In this document: positions 5,559-7,663 of the stretch, piece by piece | Layout of the letters: each line of letters begins with the position of its first letter | Numbering within the stretch: position 1 is the stretch's first letter | DNA from: a bacterium | GTDB lineage: Bacteria; Bacteroidota; Bacteroidia; Cytophagales; Thermonemataceae | Reading direction: 5' to 3' | Length of the DNA stretch: 7,663 bases | NCBI GenBank assembly: GCA_025362415.1 | Contig: JANYGM010000098.1 | Span: 1 to 7,663 of the forward strand | Translations under genes and position numbers: made by a program | Notes under the pieces: generated by a model | The model's database searches: none | The model's input: the letters and a program-made list of their open reading frames with translations, nothing else | Told to the model about the DNA's origin: nothing

Positions 5559-6677
5559 TTATTGTATTATGCTGATTTCGTGTGCTTCTGTGAGGTTTGG
5601 AAATTCCAAACGCTCAAACATATTCATCATTTTATTAGTAGGCACTTGCGCCATTCCTTGACGTTGGTAGTTGTCAGCAAGAGTTTTATTGATGCTTTTG
5701 TGCAAATAAATAATATGAATTTTAGGTTTGTACGGCAGCCAAATTCCCACCAAAGTAGCTCTAATTTGTACCGTAAGGCTGGTAGCATTCCAAATAAAAG
5801 ATTGTTTTTTGCGACAAAACTCCTTACTTCTTTCTCTACTTATCTGAATTATTTTACCTTGATTATCCGTAGGAGAGATTTTAAATTCTTCTCTCAAAGC
5901 GTCCAGATGTACGCTAGGCAAATCTTTAAGATGTTTTGGAGCAGTTTTCAGATAAGAATCTTTACCAGACGCAGGCAAGCCACACAACATATAAATGTCC
6001 AAGTTATAATCTTCATACAAATTGGTATCAGGATAACTATCATCTTGATTAAAATAATAAAACCTATCATAATCAGATGCAAATGCCTTTTTTTCTCCAA
6101 AAACCTTATTTTCTATACAAAATTCTTTATAGATTTCTAGCTGATAAAGCATTTCCTCGTGGTCATCACAGATACGCCCCAACAAATCAGCCTTTGCAAA
6201 AATATATAACCATTTGTTATTGGCAAGCAAACTCATCTTTATTACGTCTTTGAGTGGGTTTTGCTTATCAAAAATACGAAATGGAAAGCCGTGAAAAAAC
6301 ACCATATAATGCACTTTTTCAATGAAATCAAAGGTATAATTTTCTTTATCCAAAATCTGACGAACAAGGTTTGCGCCTTTCCTTGCGTGGCGTGGGTGCG
6401 AGATACGTAGTTTTGTGTCGTCTAGATATTCTGTTGTTTCTGGCTTACAAATGTCGTGGAAAATAGCCGTATAAGTTAATATTTTCTGTTCATACTCACT
6501 CAAAAGCAAATATTCAGGCAAATTTTGCAGTTCGTTCAGTACCATTTCTGTATGTGTGTAAACATCTCCCTCCTTATGATGCACGCTATCCTGCATAGTT
6601 TGCGCCATACGCTCAAAACGCTCTTTATACTGTTTGACAATGTCAAAATCAGTTAGTTTTTTATATGTTTTTTCCAT
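5559..6677 (-). CDS. HD-Pnk: bifunctional RNA/DNA end-healing enzyme (HD phosphoesterase + polynucleotide kinase)
   Basis: A 372-residue cytoplasmic enzyme. The N-terminal HD domain (about 25-200) carries H42 (THTEMVL), the doublet H74-D75 (IFHDICKPE), H95/H98 (SHPRHARKGA), H129 (FFHGFP) and D164 (AKADLLGR). The C-terminal P-loop kinase (about 226-372) has CGLPASGKDS (232-241), HLDALREEF (257-265), SFIWNATSLT (293-302) and the lid region NYQRQGMAQVP (336-346). This matches Runella slithyformis HD-Pnk, whose HD module removes 2',3'-cyclic and 3'-phosphates and whose kinase phosphorylates 5'-OH ends. Homologues are often in an operon with an ATP-dependent ligase, as here. Start: the frame is open to 6860, but that extension runs through the hairpin repeats. 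The ATG at 6675-6677 begins MEKTYKKLTDFDIVKQYKERF and is preceded by an A-rich leader. The function is inferred from family motifs, none of which is missing. Confidence 0.92.
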   Translation of the reverse strand: MEKTYKKLTDFDIVKQYKERFERMAQTMQDSVHHKEGDVYTHTEMVLNELQNLPEYLLLSEYEQKILTYTAIFHDICKPETTEYLDDTKLRISHPRHARKGANLVRQILDKENYTFDFIEKVHYMVFFHGFPFRIFDKQNPLKDVIKMSLLANNKWLYIFAKADLLGRICDDHEEMLYQLEIYKEFCIENKVFGEKKAFASDYDRFYYFNQDDSYPDTNLYEDYNLDIYMLCGLPASGKDSYLKTAPKHLKDLPSVHLDALREEFKISPTDNQGKIIQISRERSKEFCRKKQSFIWNATSLTVQIRATLVGIWLPYKPKIHIIYLHKSINKTLADNYQRQGMAQVPTNKMMNMFERLEFPNLTEAHEISIIQ

Positions 6678-6679
6678 AT

Positions 6680-6764
6680 TTTTAGATTTTTTATTGGTTA
6701 AAAGTTTTCCCTGTGTCGTCAGGTGTTTCCACCTGACGACAAATGCGCTTTTAGATTTTTCATT
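6680..6764. repeat. Direct repeat TTTTAGATTTTTYATT flanking hairpin 1
   Basis: The 16-mers at 6680-6695 and 6749-6764 match at 15 of 16 positions and bracket the hairpin at 6714-6741. The left copy is the immediate leader of HD-Pnk. It may be a small duplication linked to insertion of the hairpin element, or simply A/T-rich coincidence. Confidence 0.3.
6714..6741. repeat. REP-like hairpin 1
   Basis: A perfect 12-bp stem, 6714-6725 with 6730-6741, around the loop TTTC on the plus strand. In the operon transcript (minus strand) the loop is GAAA, a GNRA-type tetraloop closed by G-C. It is far more GC-rich than its surroundings. The second copy lies at 6826-6861 in inverted orientation. No T-run follows, so it is not a typical terminator. 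Confidence 0.85.
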
Positions 6765-6825
6765 TTGGAGAAAATAATGATTTTTACGTTTTATTTTTTC
6801 CAAAAATTGGTATTTAAAAGTTATA

Positions 6826-6861
6826 TTTGTGTTGTCGGGTGGAAACACCCGACAACACAAA
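6826..6861. repeat. REP-like hairpin 2, inverted copy of hairpin 1
   Basis: A perfect 16-bp stem, 6826-6841 with 6846-6861, and loop GAAA on the plus strand. Over the shared 28 bases, its reverse complement matches hairpin 1 at 24 positions. The four differences are two base pairs changed on both arms (C-G to T-A, A-T to G-C), so pairing is preserved. It follows the ligase stop by 52 bases on the minus strand, without a T-run. Confidence 0.85.
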
Positions 6862-6913
6862 GTATAGCACTTTTTTAGAAATTAACATTACTGGGATTTA
6901 TACCCTATGTGAT

Positions 6914-7663
6914 TTAGGAATGAAACAAATTCACACCTTCTGCAAGTCTGTTAGGAATTATTGGGCGGTCTAGCCAATGTGTTTCTGAATCCATTATACT
7001 ATTCAAAAAATCAGCCCGCACAAACTTAAACCTATCTTCCACAATATCTGTATTTTCTTGCTTGATATACAAACCTTCCATCAAATTGCTTGGGTTGGTT
7101 TCTTTTTTGACAATTTCATAGTTCAGTTTTAGCTTATTACAATCCTCTTCTAAGCACTTTTGATGCTCATTATTGATAAAAAAAGACTGTGTAATGTAGG
7201 CATACAACTGTTCTTTTTTCTGTAATATTCCTTCAAAAAGCACCTTGACAGACTTCACAAATGGCATAAAAAACAGTAATTCTCTACGTTTTTCTGTGCT
7301 TAAAAACACATCATTTTCTTTGTCATAAATATCAAATTCTAAGAAATAATGCTCCAAATGTGTATAATAAACGGTATGTTTGGCAAACATCCATTCACCA
7401 TAAATAATGTACTTGTTTGTGATGACCTCATACATTTGTGGGGCGAAAGTATTTGCCCAAGTTTTGAACAAATCAAAGTGTTTTTCACGAAAACCTCCCT
7501 CCAAATAATGCCCACGACTCTGCAAAAGCAGTTTCCCGTTGTCATCAAAACTAATGCCTGCATTTGCACCGTCCATTTTTTCTTCCACCACCAAAAATTT
7601 GCCCTTAATGTCTTCAAAAGGAACATTTTTGAGGTCGTGGTCGCCATATTGCAATTTAGACCC
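6914..7663 (-). CDS. Rnl2-like ATP-dependent RNA ligase, 5' end outside the window
   Basis: The frame is open from the right edge (7663) to the TAA at 6914-6916, giving 249 visible residues; the first few codons are missing (visible N-terminus GSKLQYGDHDLKN; no real start, the TTG at 7654 being internal). All nucleotidyltransferase motifs are seen, counting from the first visible residue: motif I EKMDGAN with the adenylated lysine K29; LLLQSRGHY (45-53); motif III YGEWMFAKH (88-96); IIIa FLEFDIYD (107-114); motif IV EGLYIK (196-201); and motif V RFKFVR (211-216). Only about 33 residues follow motif V, so there is no large C-terminal domain like that of T4 Rnl2. By family knowledge it seals 3'-OH/5'-phosphate ends using ATP. 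It is upstream of HD-Pnk on the same strand, 236 bp away, the two supplying sealing and healing steps. Confidence 0.9.
   Translation of the reverse strand, partial: GSKLQYGDHDLKNVPFEDIKGKFLVVEEKMDGANAGISFDDNGKLLLQSRGHYLEGGFREKHFDLFKTWANTFAPQMYEVITNKYIIYGEWMFAKHTVYYTHLEHYFLEFDIYDKENDVFLSTEKRRELLFFMPFVKSVKVLFEGILQKKEQLYAYITQSFFINNEHQKCLEEDCNKLKLNYEIVKKETNPSNLMEGLYIKQENTDIVEDRFKFVRADFLNSIMDSETHWLDRPIIPNRLAEGVNLFHS

Larger units (their letters stand above)
6714..6861. mobile_element. REPIN-like element (two inverted REP-like palindromes)
   Basis: Two related palindromes in opposite orientation, separated by 84 bp of A/T-rich sequence (6742-6825), have the architecture of a REPIN, a non-autonomous element moved by REP-associated tyrosine transposases. 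No such transposase is in the window, so mobility is inferred from form only. It sits between the ligase and HD-Pnk genes without breaking either. Confidence 0.5.

Noticed and set aside
6719..6763. 14-codon mini-ORF upstream of HD-Pnk on the minus strand, ending in hairpin 1
   Set aside because: It is short, and its 3' half is simply the hairpin sequence. It could be a leader peptide, but nothing supports translation.
6678..6860. 61-codon N-terminal extension of HD-Pnk
   Set aside because: The open frame runs through both REP-like hairpins from a TTG inside hairpin 2 and has no HD-Pnk-like residues. The ATG at 6677 starts the conserved part.
6714..6861. CRISPR-like or riboswitch interpretation of the two hairpins
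   Set aside because: There are only two palindromes, in inverted orientation, with no spacer series and no conserved aptamer-like single-stranded core.
6862..6913. Promoter for HD-Pnk (TATACTTTG on the minus strand)
   Set aside because: The spacing within the box is wrong for TAnnTTTG (one base too many or too few), and no TTG lies at a suitable distance.

Overview
This AT-rich window looks like a chromosome fragment from a Bacteroidota bacterium, probably in the Cytophagales neighbourhood (Bernardetia/Flexibacter-like). The lineage is inferred from three things: the proteins (a DUF2279 protein, a TPR-SpoIIE receptor phosphatase, and an HD-Pnk plus RNA ligase pair of the type studied in Runella), starts lacking Shine-Dalgarno sequences, and two promoters of the Bacteroidota form TTG-N21-TAnnTTTG.

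Layout. Bases 2-592 (+) hold the 3' part of a DUF2279 gene. It converges on a large minus-strand gene (711-2720) for a secreted-TPR / membrane / coiled-coil / SpoIIE phosphatase protein. A 323-bp divergent spacer follows, carrying the SpoIIE-gene promoter, an AT-only inverted repeat and two 7-bp-period arrays. A plus-strand gene for an unrecognised single-pass membrane protein (3044-4375) converges on a minus-strand WYL-domain regulator (4430-5431). The 54-bp gap between these two stops consists almost entirely of 7-bp-period repeats. Upstream of the WYL gene, its promoter overlaps a long perfect palindrome that is also the likely terminator of the next minus-strand gene. That gene (5559-6677) encodes an HD-Pnk end-healing enzyme. 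Upstream of it, and open to the right edge of the window, is an Rnl2-like ATP-dependent RNA ligase (6914-7663). Ligase and HD-Pnk are separated by 236 bp holding two GC-rich hairpins, inverted copies of one another with compensatory base changes: a REPIN-like element.

How the genes work together. HD-Pnk (removal of 2',3'-cyclic or 3'-phosphate and phosphorylation of 5'-OH) and the ligase (sealing 3'-OH to 5'-phosphate) together form a complete RNA or nucleic-acid break repair pathway. The WYL regulator lies just downstream on the same strand but has its own promoter behind a terminator. A regulatory role over the repair pair is plausible but not shown. The other genes look like unrelated neighbours. 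The most unusual features are non-coding: the REPIN-like pair inside the repair operon, and a family of degenerate heptamer arrays repeatedly placed at gene starts and stops.
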